A stretch of DNA of 64,000 nucleotides, from contig NZ_QTQI01000014.1 in the NCBI RefSeq assembly GCF_003853705.1, positions 62,001-126,000 on the forward strand, written 5' to 3'. Positions 53,855-62,774 of this stretch are shown one piece after another. The position numbers were made by a program, and so were the translations under genes. Each line of letters opens with the position of its first letter. Position 1 is the first letter of the stretch. The notes under the pieces are model-generated. The model did no database searches and had not been told where the DNA came from. It saw nothing but the letters and a program-made list of their open reading frames with translations. The DNA is from Burkholderia sp. Bp8992 (GTDB lineage: Bacteria > Pseudomonadota > Gammaproteobacteria > Burkholderiales > Burkholderiaceae).

Positions 53855-54787
53855 ATGAAGTTCGACAGCTTGTGGATCGGTCAGGTCGCGCTCGCGGCGC
53901 TGATGGACGCTGCGTTCGCGATGGCGGTCGGCTCGGCGCTGCTCAAGGCGTGGCTCGGCAAGGACGGCGCGCGGCCGGTCATCGCGCCGTCGCATCCGGC
54001 ATGGCTGCGTGCGCAACATTCGCTGGTCGCGGCGGCGCTGGCGCTGGTGCTCGCGGATCTCGGCTGGCTCGTCTACGAGGCCGCGACGATGAGCGGCACG
54101 GGCCTCGGCGGCGCGTTCGCCGCGATTCCGACCATGCTGATGCAGACGCACACGGGCTTTGCATGGAGCGTCGCGTTCGCCGGCGCCCTCGTGCTCGCGA
54201 TCGTCGCGCTCGCGAAACCGGACGGCCCGGTCGCGCACGCCGTGCTGTGGCTCGCGGTGATCGTGGTCGCGGCCGGCAAGGCCTCGCTCGGCCACGCGGC
54301 CGATACGGGCGCGCTGTCCGCGGCGGTCGGCATCCAGACGCTGCACCTGCTCGCCACGGCGGTGTGGGGCGGCCTCGTCCTCGCGGGCGGGCTCGCGGTG
54401 CTGCCGGCGCTCGGTTCGTCGGTCGCGCGCGGCGCGCTGATCCGCATCGGCCAGCACCTGTCGCGCACGTCGATCGTCGCGGTCGTGTTCGTGCTCGGCA
54501 CGGGCGTGCTCAACGCGATCCGCGGGCTCGGCGGCTCGCTCGCGCCGCTCGACGGCAGCACGTGGGGGCGCGTGCTGTTGCTGAAGCTGCTGCTCGTCGC
54601 GCTCGCGCTCGTGCTCGGCGGCCTGAACCGCTTCTCGGCGCTGCCGCGCCTGCGCCGCACCGCGTCGACCGAAGACGCGCACACGTTCCGCAACATCCTG
54701 CATCTCGAAGGGATGACGATGATCGGCGTGTTCGTCGCGGCAGCCGTGCTGTCGTTCAGCGTGCCGGGGTTCGCGGCGCTCGGCTGA
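53855..54787 (+). CDS. CopD-family membrane protein
   Basis: A 310-aa polytopic protein with about eight hydrophobic helices. It matches the CopD/PcoD copper-resistance family (LLATAVWGGLVLAGGLAVLPAL, and the His in GIQTLHLLATAVWGG and SLGHAAD helices are the conserved intramembrane ones). Family members take up copper to the cytoplasm with CopC, but no CopC gene is adjacent. The ATG at 53855 has GGGAGG 9-10 nt upstream. Copper import is a family-based inference. Confidence 0.8.
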   Translation: MKFDSLWIGQVALAALMDAAFAMAVGSALLKAWLGKDGARPVIAPSHPAWLRAQHSLVAAALALVLADLGWLVYEAATMSGTGLGGAFAAIPTMLMQTHTGFAWSVAFAGALVLAIVALAKPDGPVAHAVLWLAVIVVAAGKASLGHAADTGALSAAVGIQTLHLLATAVWGGLVLAGGLAVLPALGSSVARGALIRIGQHLSRTSIVAVVFVLGTGVLNAIRGLGGSLAPLDGSTWGRVLLLKLLLVALALVLGGLNRFSALPRLRRTASTEDAHTFRNILHLEGMTMIGVFVAAAVLSFSVPGFAALG

Positions 54788-54852
54788 CCGAGGGCGTCGC
54801 GCGGGGCAGGGTAGCGACGCTCCCTGTCGACGCGCGGCGAAGCGCAGAAGCG

Positions 54853-54878
54853 AAAACGGCCGCCTGCCGGGCGGCCGT
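54853..54878 (-). terminator. Intrinsic terminator after dgoD
   Basis: A 9-bp perfect stem (ACGGCCGCC 54856-54864 with 54870-54878). On the minus strand it is followed by TTTT (54853-54856 as A on plus, sharing the last base pair). It lies about 57 nt beyond the dgoD stop. On the plus strand it could also act weakly for copD. Confidence 0.65.
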
Positions 54879-54934
54879 GTCGAAGCCGGTGCGCGGCGTG
54901 ATCGTCGCGCCTTCCGGCTCGTCTCGTCCCTTCA

Positions 54935-56083
54935 TCACCATTCGGCGACGCTGCCGTCCGCGTGGCGCCACACCGGGTTGCGCCAGCGGTGGCCGGTCTT
55001 CGCCATCTCGCGCACCTTCTCCTCGTTCACGTCGATGCCGAGCCCAGGGCCCTGCGGGATCGCGACGAAGCCGTCCTCGTAGCGGAACACCTCGGGGTTG
55101 CGCAGGTAGTCGAGCAGGTCGTTGCCCTGGTTGTAGTGGATGCCGAGGCTCTGCTCCTGGATGAACGCGTTGTAGCTGACCGCATCGAGCTGCAGGCACG
55201 CGGCGAGCGCGATGGGCCCAAGCGGGCAGTGCAGCGCGAGCGCGACGTCGTAGCTTTCCGCGAGCGTCGCGATCTTGCGGCACTCGGTGATGCCGCCCGC
55301 GTGCGACGCGTCGGGCTGGATGATGTCCACGTAGCCGCCCGCGAGGATGTGCTTGAAGTCCCAGCGCGAGTACAGCCGTTCGCCGAGCGCGATCGGCGTG
55401 CTGGTCTGGTTGACGATGTCGCGCAGCGCCTCGGCGTTCTCCGACAGCACCGGTTCCTCGATGAACATCAGCTTGTACGGATCGAGCTCCTTCGCGAGCA
55501 CCTTCGCCATCGGCTTGTGCACGCGGCCGTGGAAGTCGACGCCGATCCCGACGTGCGGGCCCACCGCCTCGCGCACGGCCGAGACGTTCGCGATCACCTG
55601 CTCGACCTTGTCGTAGGTATCGACGATCTGCAGCTCCTCGGAGCCGTTCATCTTCACGGCCTTGAAGCCGCGCTCGACGACCGCGCGCGCATTGTTCGCG
55701 ACATCGCTCGGCCGGTCGCCGCCGATCCACGAATACACCTTGATGCGATCGCGCACCTGGCCGCCCAGCAGCGCGTGCACGGGCACGCCGTGATGCTTGC
55801 CCTTGATGTCCCACAGCGCCTGGTCGACGCCGGCGATCGCGCTCATCATGATCGGGCCGCCGCGGTAGAAGCCCGCGCGGTACATCACCTGCCAGTGATC
55901 CTCGATCAGCAGCGGGTCGCGGCCGACGAGATAGTCGGCCAGTTCCTGCACGGCGGCCTCGACCGTGTGCGCGCGGCCTTCGACGATCGGCTCGCCCCAG
56001 CCGACGATGCCCTCGTCGGTTTCGATCTTGAGGAACAGCCAGCGCGGCGGGACGACGAAGGTTTCGAGGCGGGTGATTTTCAT
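54935..56083 (-). CDS. dgoD: D-galactonate dehydratase
   Basis: A 382-aa enolase-superfamily enzyme, the same length as E. coli DgoD. Metal ligands fall at the expected residues: Asp183 with His185 (GVDFHGRVH), Glu209 (FIEEPV) and Glu235 (ALGERL). The catalytic His is in ALHCPLGP. It converts D-galactonate to 2-keto-3-deoxygalactonate. The start [11 protein letters not shown] (56083) has GGAG 8-9 nt upstream. The rest of the dgo pathway (kinase, aldolase, transporter) is not in the window. Divergent from the GntR-type gene. Confidence 0.93.
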   Translation of the reverse strand: MKITRLETFVVPPRWLFLKIETDEGIVGWGEPIVEGRAHTVEAAVQELADYLVGRDPLLIEDHWQVMYRAGFYRGGPIMMSAIAGVDQALWDIKGKHHGVPVHALLGGQVRDRIKVYSWIGGDRPSDVANNARAVVERGFKAVKMNGSEELQIVDTYDKVEQVIANVSAVREAVGPHVGIGVDFHGRVHKPMAKVLAKELDPYKLMFIEEPVLSENAEALRDIVNQTSTPIALGERLYSRWDFKHILAGGYVDIIQPDASHAGGITECRKIATLAESYDVALALHCPLGPIALAACLQLDAVSYNAFIQEQSLGIHYNQGNDLLDYLRNPEVFRYEDGFVAIPQGPGLGIDVNEEKVREMAKTGHRWRNPVWRHADGSVAEW

Positions 56084-56168
56084 GACGCGAGTCTCCATGG
56101 TTGACCGGCGCGGCCGCTCGGGCGCGGCGCACGGTCGCGTGCTTTCACGGTTATCCTAGCGTAGCCCG

Positions 56169-56200
56169 ATAAAAAATAGTATTAATAGCATTATTGTGCA
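56169..56200. promoter_or_regulatory. AT-rich dgoD/dgoR control island
   Basis: A 32-bp stretch with almost no G/C (AATAGTATTAATAGCATTAT core, with the palindrome TATTAATA) stands out from the surrounding GC-rich DNA. It lies about 90 bp upstream of dgoD and 40 bp upstream of the GntR-type start, a natural place for overlapping promoters and the regulator's operator. Confidence 0.5.
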
Positions 56201-56241
56201 GATAGTGGGCAGCCGGCCTGCCGGATCAACGGAGAATCATC

Positions 56242-56922
56242 ATTCAACGCGACCTGCATGGACAGACGGCCTTCCGGCTGGCGACGGCGATCCTGCGCGG
56301 CGACTATCCGCCCGAATCGCTGCTGCCGCGGGAGCCCGACCTGATGGAGATGTACGGCGTGAGCCGCACGGTGATGCGCGAGGCGCTGCGAACGCTGACG
56401 TCGAAAGGGCTCGTCGAGTCGCGGCCGAAGGTCGGCACGCGCGTGCGGCCGCGCCGCGCGTGGAACCTGCTCGATGCCGACCTGCTCGACTGGTATGCGC
56501 GCGTCGCGCCGCCGCTCGCGTTTGCGCTGAAGCTGCAGGAAATGCGCGAGATGATCGAACCGTACGCGGCCGCGCTGGCCGCGCGCACGCACACGCCCGA
56601 AGCGTGCGACGCGATCGACGGCGCGGCGCGCGCGATGGCCGCTGCGCGCAACGTCGACGAATGGGTGCGTGCCGACCTCCGCTTTCACCTGAGCGTGCTC
56701 GAGGCCGGCGGCAACGAGCTGCTGGTGCCGCTCGGCACGCTGATCGACCGCACGCTCGAAGCGCAGTTGCATCTGAACGCGCGCCGGGCCGACGTCTACA
56801 ACGCGTCGCTCGCCGAGCACGTGGCCGTCAGCGACGCGATCCGCGCGCGCGACGAGGACGGCGCGCGCCGCGCGATGGCGACGCTGCTCGCCGTGACGCG
56901 CGCGCGGATCGAGATGTCGTGA
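56242..56922 (+). CDS. GntR/FadR-type regulator of galactonate use (DgoR-like), ATT start proposed
   Basis: About 226 aa. The GntR winged helix needs the residues encoded from about 56250 (TAFRLATAILRGDYPPESLL), yet the first in-frame ATG is 56344 and no ATG, GTG or TTG occurs between it and an in-frame TAG at 56203. A GGAG at 56231-56234 lies 7 nt before ATT at 56242, so an ATT (or adjacent ATC) start is the best reading. VSRTVMREALRTLTSKGLVESRPKVGTRV is the recognition region; an FCD effector domain (about 85-220) follows. Divergent from dgoD. Confidence 0.78.
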   Translation: MQRDLHGQTAFRLATAILRGDYPPESLLPREPDLMEMYGVSRTVMREALRTLTSKGLVESRPKVGTRVRPRRAWNLLDADLLDWYARVAPPLAFALKLQEMREMIEPYAAALAARTHTPEACDAIDGAARAMAAARNVDEWVRADLRFHLSVLEAGGNELLVPLGTLIDRTLEAQLHLNARRADVYNASLAEHVAVSDAIRARDEDGARRAMATLLAVTRARIEMS

Positions 56923-56949
56923 CGGAAGGGGGCGGCCGGCGAAGCGCCG

Positions 56950-57195
56950 TCACGCGTTCGCGCAGCCGCCCGGCTTGACGATGCGTTCCGTCGACGGCGG
57001 GTACTTCGCGAGCAGGCTCGCCGGCCGGTGAGGGCGCGCGACCAGGTCGCCGCCGCAGTTCGGGCAGCGGCCCTTCAGCACGTCGTCGGCGCAGGTCGCG
57101 CAGAACGTGCACTCGAAGGTGCAGATGCGTGCTTCCGCCGAATCGGGCGGCAGGTCCTTGTCGCAGCATTCACAGGCGGGGCGCAGTTCGAGCAT
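56950..57195 (-). CDS. DUF1272 small zinc-binding protein
   Basis: An 81-aa protein rich in paired cysteines: CECCDKDL, CTFECTFCATC and CPNCGGDL, matching DUF1272. The pattern suggests one or two structural zinc sites. The function of the family is unknown. The start MLELRPACECC (57195) is the family N-terminus; upstream sequence in frame is not conserved. It is convergent with the GntR-type gene and divergent from the GFA-family gene. Confidence 0.88.
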   Translation of the reverse strand: MLELRPACECCDKDLPPDSAEARICTFECTFCATCADDVLKGRCPNCGGDLVARPHRPASLLAKYPPSTERIVKPGGCANA

Positions 57196-57347
57196 GACGA
57201 TGTTCCTGGTCGGAGAGGGTCGGGATGCGCGCCGCCGGACATTGCGTGCGGCGCATGCGAGCGCTACTGTACGCGTTTGGATCGGCCTCGCCAACGGTGT
57301 CCGCCCGGATACCCGTCGACGCGCACGGGCCGCACCGGGAGACGACC

Positions 57348-57695
57348 ATGCTGTATCGCGGAAGCTGTCACTGCTCAGACGTGACGTTCGAGGCGGAAGG
57401 CGACCTGCAGGGCGTGATGGCCTGCAACTGCTCGATCTGCCAGCGCAAGGGCGCGCTGATGTGGTTCGTGCCGCGCGACCACATGAAGCTGCTGACACCC
57501 GAAGAGAATCTCGCGACCTACATGTTCAACAAGCACGTGATCAAGCATCGCTTCTGCAAGCGCTGCGGGATCCACGTTTTCGGCGAGGGCGTGCATCCGG
57601 ACGGCACCGCGATGGCGGCGATCAACGTCCGCTGTCTCGAGGATGTCGACCTCGACGCGCTGCCCGTCACGCACTACGACGGCCGCTCGCACTGA
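57348..57695 (+). CDS. GFA-family (glutathione-dependent formaldehyde-activating-like) protein
   Basis: A 115-aa zinc protein with the CENP-V/GFA cysteine pattern: GSCHCSDVTFE, ACNCSICQRKG and FCKRCGIHVFG. GFA proteins were proposed to condense formaldehyde with glutathione, but most family members have no proven reaction. A GGGAG site sits just before the ATG at 57348; the earlier in-frame ATG at 57225 adds a non-conserved tail. Stand-alone gene convergent with the penicillin-binding protein gene. Confidence 0.87.
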   Translation: MLYRGSCHCSDVTFEAEGDLQGVMACNCSICQRKGALMWFVPRDHMKLLTPEENLATYMFNKHVIKHRFCKRCGIHVFGEGVHPDGTAMAAINVRCLEDVDLDALPVTHYDGRSH

Positions 57696-57729
57696 GCGGC
57701 TCACCGGGCCGCGAACGGTCGCGCCGCGG

Positions 57730-60700
57730 TCAGGACGGTTGTGCCGACGCCGCGTCCGGCGCAGGCGTTTCCGCTTGCGGTGCCGGGCCCGCCGTGCGCG
57801 TGCCGGCGTCGGCCGGGCGTTCGATCAGCGGTGCGAGCGCCGGCGCCATCGACTTCAGCAACTGCACGGCCATCGCGCTCGTGAAGTCGTAGCGGGCCGC
57901 GTACGGTTCGTGCGCAGTTGCCGTCAGGACCCCGAAGAACCGGTCGCCGATCACGAACACGAACGTGCCGCTGCGGTTGACCTTGCGCGACTCGATCAGC
58001 CGCGCGCCGCGCGCGTAGACGTTGAAGCGCTGGTCGCCCGTCCCCGTCTTGCCGTACACCGCGAGCGTCTTGCCGTCGGGCAGCGTGAGGCCGCCCGCGA
58101 GGCGGCGCGCGGTGCCGTTGAGCACGACGTCGCGCAGCAGCGTGTGCGCCACGTTGACGATCTCCGGCGACAACATCGGCTGCGGCTGCGCGGCCGCGCG
58201 CACGAAGCGCGTTTCGTATGGCGTGCCCTTCGCGAAGTCGAGCCGCGTGATCGTCTCGGTCGGCGCCTTCTGGCCGCCGTTCGCGATCAGGCCGATCAGT
58301 TTCGCGAGCGCGTCGGGCTGGTCGCCCGATGCGCCGATCGCGGCCGCGTAGGACGGCGTGACTTCCGCGAACGGGTAGCCGAGCGCGCGCCATGATTTCG
58401 TGATCTCCGCGTACGCGCGCAGCTCGACCATGCGACGGATGCGCCGGTCCTGCGTCGCGTGGTAGCGCGTCTTGTACAGCCACGAGTACGTGTAGAAACG
58501 CGCATCTTGGCTGTCGCGCTGGACCTCGGCGAGCGACGCCGCCGGATGCGCGCGCAGGTAGTTGAGCGTCCACAGCGCGAGCGGATGCACGCTCGCGATG
58601 TAGCCGCGGTCGTTGAGGTTGAAGCGGTCGATCGCGTACTTCGCGTAGAGCGCGGCGAGATCGTCGTCGGACAGCGTCGCGGCCGGCGTGCCTTTCAGCT
58701 GCGCGCGCATCTGCGCATCGAACCACGCGAGCGATTCGTTCGGCGCGACGCTGCGCAGCACCGTCGCGATCTTCGGCGGCGACTTGCGCACGTCCTTCAG
58801 CATCAGCGCGAGCGCGTCGTCGGGCGCCTTGCCCGCGTAGCGCGTGTAGTAGCGCTTCACGTAGACCTGGCTTTCGCCGTCGACGAACTGCTGCAGGTAG
58901 CGCTGGCGCTGCTCGGGATCGCCCAGCCACGACGACGACGGGCCGGCTGCCTGCAGCGTCTCGTAGTGGACGATGTCGCGCATCAGCCGCACGAACACGA
59001 GGTTGACCGAATGCTCGAACGCTGCGTGCAGCGTCAGGATGCGGCGGTTGTCCGACTTCTCGAAGTTCGAGAACACTTGCGCGCCGCCGCCCGTGTAGAA
59101 CACGTCGGGGCTCGCCGAGTACTTGCGCTCGACGGCCGCGTCGAGCATCGCCTGCAGCGAGCGGTCGCGCGTATGCGACAGGTAGTCGAGCGCCCAGCGC
59201 GACAGCCCGTCGATCGGGTCGGGCTTCACGCGCGCGAGCGCCGCATTCGACAGGTTCGCATAGCGCGCATGCAGGTCGGACACGATCTGCAGGTACGTGA
59301 TCAGCGTGCGCAGTTTCGCGGTCGACCCGAGGTTGATGCGGCCGCCGCGGTTCACGTCGAACGGCTGGTTCACGCTGTCGGTCTGCACGCGCAGCAGGTT
59401 CGCGCCGTTGCGGTGTTCGTACAGCGTGAAGCTGTACGTGAGGTGCGACGGGTCGTCCTTCGGCGCGAGCATCTCGTAGCCGTACAGGCCGGCGGCCTGC
59501 GCGCCGTCGCGTGTCGACGCCTGCGCGAGCCGTTCGGCGACGGCCTGCTGCACGCCGTTGTCGAGCGTGCTCGTCGCCTGCAGGTCGAGCTGGTCGAGCT
59601 GGTACAGGTCGCTGATGCCGAGCGCCGACAGCAGCGACGCGCGCGCGGACGTCACGGCCTTGCGCGACACGAACGACTGCACGCGCGCGGCGGCCGGCGG
59701 CGCGCTGCGCTCGATCTGCGCGGCGAGCGCGGCATCGCGCAGCGCGGGCGAGATCACGCCGCCGTTCGACAGCAGCCGCAGGTAGCTGTCGGTCAGCTTC
59801 TGCAGCGCCGGATAGCCGCGGTTGAGGAAGTACGACGGCGCGCGCTGCGCGATGACCAGCGACAGCACCTCGCGGAACGTCTTGCCCTGTTCGTCGACGT
59901 TGTCGCCGGTCGTCGGCGCGGACAGGATCCGGTTCACGTCGTTGAAGTCGCGGCCGTACCACGCGGCGAGACCGTCGCCGATGCCGGTGATTTCGCCGAT
60001 GTGCGGCCGCGCGGCGAGCGGCACCGAGTTCAGGTAGCGCACGACGATCGTGCGGCGCGCGAGCATCGTCTGCGGGCCGTTCAGGTACGCGCGCACCGAC
60101 GCCGACGCGATCTGCCGCAGCTTCTCGGGGGGCGTCGCGGTGCGGCCTTCGGGTGAATGGCGGAACTTCTCGATCTGCGTCGCGAGCGTGCTGCCGCCCG
60201 GGCGCGCCTGGTGACGGTTGACGACGTGCAGCGCCTGGTCGGCGAGCGCGCGGCCGAAGCGTCCCCAGTCGATCGCCGGGTTGCGGTTCGGTGCGTTCGC
60301 ATCGAGCAGGTAGCGATCCTCGATGAACAGCAGCGAATCGGCGACCACGCGCGGCACCGAGTCGAAGTCGGCGTACACGCGCTGCGGGAACACGGTCGCG
60401 AACAGCGGTGCGCCGGTCGAATCGAACAGCATCAGGCCGGCCTGATCCTTCTCTTCAAAAGGGAGGAACAACCCGCGATCGCCGAGCGACAGCATTCGCT
60501 GCGAATCGCGCGCCTGCTTGCCGACGACGAAGCCGCGCGCGAGCAGCCGCTCCTGGAATGCCGGCAGCATCGCATAGCCGAGGCGCTGGTCGTACGGGCC
60601 GTTCGCGGGGAAGCGGATGTGATCGCTCGGGCCCGTTTCGATCGTGTAGCCGACGTCGCGGGTGAGCTCGGACAGGTAGTGCGCCTGCAGCCGGGACGTT

Positions 60701-60837
60701 TCGATCTCGGTCTGCACGAGCCGCGCAACGATCGCCACCGCGATCAGCAGCGCGGCGAGCAAGGACCACTTGACCCACGTCCAGACCGATGCGAGCCCGG
60801 TCACGCGCGGCAGGATACGATTCAGCGGCCGATTCAT
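57730..60837 (-). CDS. Divergent class A penicillin-binding protein (transglycosylase/transpeptidase)
   Basis: A 1,035-aa inner-membrane protein with one N-terminal anchor (about 20-41). The glycosyltransferase-51 region (about 150-340) has FIEDRYLLD (Glu173) and GGSTLATQ (214-221) but lacks the usual F-x-x-H-x-G after the ED motif. The transpeptidase region shows STAK (505-508), SVN (610-612) and KTGTG (930-934), the three serine acyl-enzyme motifs. It is much longer than typical PBP1a/1b because of large inserts. Start MNRPLNRIL (60837), GGGAG 7-8 nt upstream. Peptidoglycan synthesis is the expected role. Confidence 0.83.
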   Translation of the reverse strand: MNRPLNRILPRVTGLASVWTWVKWSLLAALLIAVAIVARLVQTEIETSRLQAHYLSELTRDVGYTIETGPSDHIRFPANGPYDQRLGYAMLPAFQERLLARGFVVGKQARDSQRMLSLGDRGLFLPFEEKDQAGLMLFDSTGAPLFATVFPQRVYADFDSVPRVVADSLLFIEDRYLLDANAPNRNPAIDWGRFGRALADQALHVVNRHQARPGGSTLATQIEKFRHSPEGRTATPPEKLRQIASASVRAYLNGPQTMLARRTIVVRYLNSVPLAARPHIGEITGIGDGLAAWYGRDFNDVNRILSAPTTGDNVDEQGKTFREVLSLVIAQRAPSYFLNRGYPALQKLTDSYLRLLSNGGVISPALRDAALAAQIERSAPPAAARVQSFVSRKAVTSARASLLSALGISDLYQLDQLDLQATSTLDNGVQQAVAERLAQASTRDGAQAAGLYGYEMLAPKDDPSHLTYSFTLYEHRNGANLLRVQTDSVNQPFDVNRGGRINLGSTAKLRTLITYLQIVSDLHARYANLSNAALARVKPDPIDGLSRWALDYLSHTRDRSLQAMLDAAVERKYSASPDVFYTGGGAQVFSNFEKSDNRRILTLHAAFEHSVNLVFVRLMRDIVHYETLQAAGPSSSWLGDPEQRQRYLQQFVDGESQVYVKRYYTRYAGKAPDDALALMLKDVRKSPPKIATVLRSVAPNESLAWFDAQMRAQLKGTPAATLSDDDLAALYAKYAIDRFNLNDRGYIASVHPLALWTLNYLRAHPAASLAEVQRDSQDARFYTYSWLYKTRYHATQDRRIRRMVELRAYAEITKSWRALGYPFAEVTPSYAAAIGASGDQPDALAKLIGLIANGGQKAPTETITRLDFAKGTPYETRFVRAAAQPQPMLSPEIVNVAHTLLRDVVLNGTARRLAGGLTLPDGKTLAVYGKTGTGDQRFNVYARGARLIESRKVNRSGTFVFVIGDRFFGVLTATAHEPYAARYDFTSAMAVQLLKSMAPALAPLIERPADAGTRTAGPAPQAETPAPDAASAQPS

Positions 60838-61255
60838 GGCGGCGTCTCCCTGAAGGCGCGGGCTCCGGCCGCACCCCATTAAGGATTAGTGTAGTCCTCC
60901 GCAGCGTGCTGCCAAGGACGTCGACTACCGAGATGCGCCGACGCAACGCGCGTGCCTGTGATGCGTGGCGATCGGCGTTGCGCCGCGATGGTGCGTGCCG
61001 GCACTGCTTAACGTTTGCGCGTGTCGCGCGGCGACTTGCGCGTGACCGGGGCGGCGTCGGACAGGCCCGCGCGGTCGGGCCGACGGACGATGCACGGATT
61101 TCGTGCGCTGCGGAATCGGTGCAATTCGGGCCGGAACGCGTTCGCGAAAGGAGGCGTCGTACGGCGCCGCTACGGGTTTCCGCGATAGCCGCGCGCGCCG
61201 GCGGCGAGTACGATCGCCGGATGTGCGGCGCGTGTCCGCTTACGCCCTGAGTCCC
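60838..61255. other. 418-bp gap between the PBP gene and the MAPEG gene
   Basis: No gene supported on either strand. The segment next to the PBP start (60878-60897, relatively AT-rich) is the probable PBP promoter. The remainder is GC-rich without repeats that I can see. Confidence 0.4.
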
Positions 61256-61648
61256 ATGACGATCCATCCCGTCGCACTCGTGTGCACGGCCATCCTCGGG
61301 CTGCTGCTGTTCGGGCTCGGGCTCGTCGTGTCAGTCACGCGCTTTCGGCAGGCCACCGAATCCGGGTGCGCGCCCGACCCGACGAACGGGCTGCACAAGC
61401 TCGTGCGTGCGCATGGCAATACGGCCGAATACGCGCCGTTTCTCGCGGTGCTGTTTCTCTATTTCGGCGCACACGATCCGTCGCACGCGATCCTCGCGCT
61501 GATCGTCGCGGCCACCACGTGCCGCTGCCTGCTGGTCATGGGATTGCTCGCGTGGCCGACGATGGCCAACCCCAATCCCGCGCGTTTCATCGGTGCGCTC
61601 GGCACCTATCTGTGCGGTGCCGCGCTGTGCATCGCGCTGGTCGTCTGA
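61256..61648 (+). CDS. MAPEG-family membrane protein
   Basis: A 130-aa protein with four hydrophobic helices. The signature VRAHGNTAEYAPFLAVLFLYF (second helix; N/E residues line the glutathione site in MAPEG enzymes) is present, as is the C-terminal RFIGALGTYL. Family members are trimeric glutathione S-transferases or peroxidases of membranes; here the activity is inferred. The ATG at 61256 starts the family-type N-terminus. It ends 9 nt before the convergent LysR gene stop. Confidence 0.85.
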   Translation: MTIHPVALVCTAILGLLLFGLGLVVSVTRFRQATESGCAPDPTNGLHKLVRAHGNTAEYAPFLAVLFLYFGAHDPSHAILALIVAATTCRCLLVMGLLAWPTMANPNPARFIGALGTYLCGAALCIALVV

Positions 61649-61657
61649 GCGGCGCCG

Positions 61658-62575
61658 CTATCGCCCCGGCAGCGTCTCGCGAGCGTGCCGGCGCACGGCT
61701 TCGACGAAGCAGTGGATCAGGTAGTCGCAGGCAATCGTGTTCAGCGCATCGCGGCGCGTGAGCACGCCGACCGATACGGCCGGAATCGTTTCTTCCACCT
61801 CGATCGCGACCATCCGCTCGCGAATCCAGTCGACTTCCATGAAGCTCTTCGGCACGCACGACACGGTGTCGGTGTGCACCGACAGCGAAAACGCCGCGCT
61901 GAACGACGTGCATTCGACGATCGGTTGCGGCGCCGGATAGCCGTGCGCGACGAACACGTCCTGCAGCAGCCGGCCGATGCTTTCCGGCGACGTGTTGAGG
62001 ATCCATTGCGCGTCCTGCAGCTGCGCGAGCGACGTGCAGTGGCGCAGCGGATTGCTCGCGCGCGTCATCAGGATCAGTTCCGATTCGAGCAGCGGCCGGA
62101 ACGTGAATTCCGGCGACAGCCGCGCCGCGTCGACGATCGCGATCACGAAGTCGAGCGAGCCGTCGCGCAGCCGCGGCAGCGCGGTGTCGAGAAACCCTTC
62201 GCGCACGTCGAGGCGGATCGTCGGCATCCGCTGGCGGAACGCGTCGAGCGCGGCCGGCAGGAAGCCGAGCGACATCAGCGGCGTCAGCGCGCACGCGAGC
62301 GCGCCTTCCTTGCCGCCCGACAGCTGGATCACGTCGTCGCGCGCGTGCTGCATCTCCGCGAGGATCAGCCGTGCGCGTGCATAGACGGCCTGGCCGAAAC
62401 GCGTGAGCTGCGCACCGCGCGCATTGCGCGTGACGAGCGGCACGCCGAGATCGAGTTCGAGTTCGCGGATCGCCTTCGTCAGCGCGGGCTGCGACAGGTG
62501 GATCGCGCGCGCGGCCGCGCGCAGGCTGCCGTGTTCGGCGATGGCGGCAAGCGCCCGGAGCTGGTGGTGTTTCAC
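61658..62575 (-). CDS. LysR-type transcriptional regulator
   Basis: A 305-aa LTTR. The helix-turn-helix is at about 3-60 (HHQLRALAAIAEHGSLRAAARAIHLSQPALTKAIRELE), followed by the effector domain (about 90-295). Resembles regulators of aromatic or tricarboxylate-type uptake genes. Divergent from the MFS symporter gene over 199 bp with a symmetric T-N11-A element, which makes that transporter the obvious target. Start at MKHHQLRAL (62575). Confidence 0.92.
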   Translation of the reverse strand: MKHHQLRALAAIAEHGSLRAAARAIHLSQPALTKAIRELELDLGVPLVTRNARGAQLTRFGQAVYARARLILAEMQHARDDVIQLSGGKEGALACALTPLMSLGFLPAALDAFRQRMPTIRLDVREGFLDTALPRLRDGSLDFVIAIVDAARLSPEFTFRPLLESELILMTRASNPLRHCTSLAQLQDAQWILNTSPESIGRLLQDVFVAHGYPAPQPIVECTSFSAAFSLSVHTDTVSCVPKSFMEVDWIRERMVAIEVEETIPAVSVGVLTRRDALNTIACDYLIHCFVEAVRRHARETLPGR

Positions 62576-62644
62576 GGCGAGGCGGGGCGCGGCGGCAGTG
62601 GCGACGTTCGTATCCTACACCGCGCCGCCGCGTGGAAAGCACGC

Positions 62645-62661
62645 GATAACCGTGCGTTATC
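62645..62661. promoter_or_regulatory. Putative LysR-type operator (T-N11-A symmetric)
   Basis: GATAAC (62645-62650) and GTTATC (62656-62661) form a perfect 6-bp dyad with a 5-nt centre. It contains T-N11-A (62647 to 62659) and is positioned 70 nt upstream of the LysR start and 114 nt upstream of the transporter start. Confidence 0.6.
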
Positions 62662-62774
62662 ACGATCGAAAAATGTCGCTCCGGGCTGCGTATTTTGAAT
62701 GCCTAGACTGCATGCGCAGGCCGTCGAACGGGCCGTGCACACGACACGCATAACCAGTACGGAGACACACCTTC

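Noticed and set aside
53763-53858. 31-codon frame overlapping the copD start by ATGA
   Set aside because: Translational-coupling geometry is attractive, but composition is Pro/Arg/Ser-rich, it has no clear ribosome site, and the frame is not protein-like.
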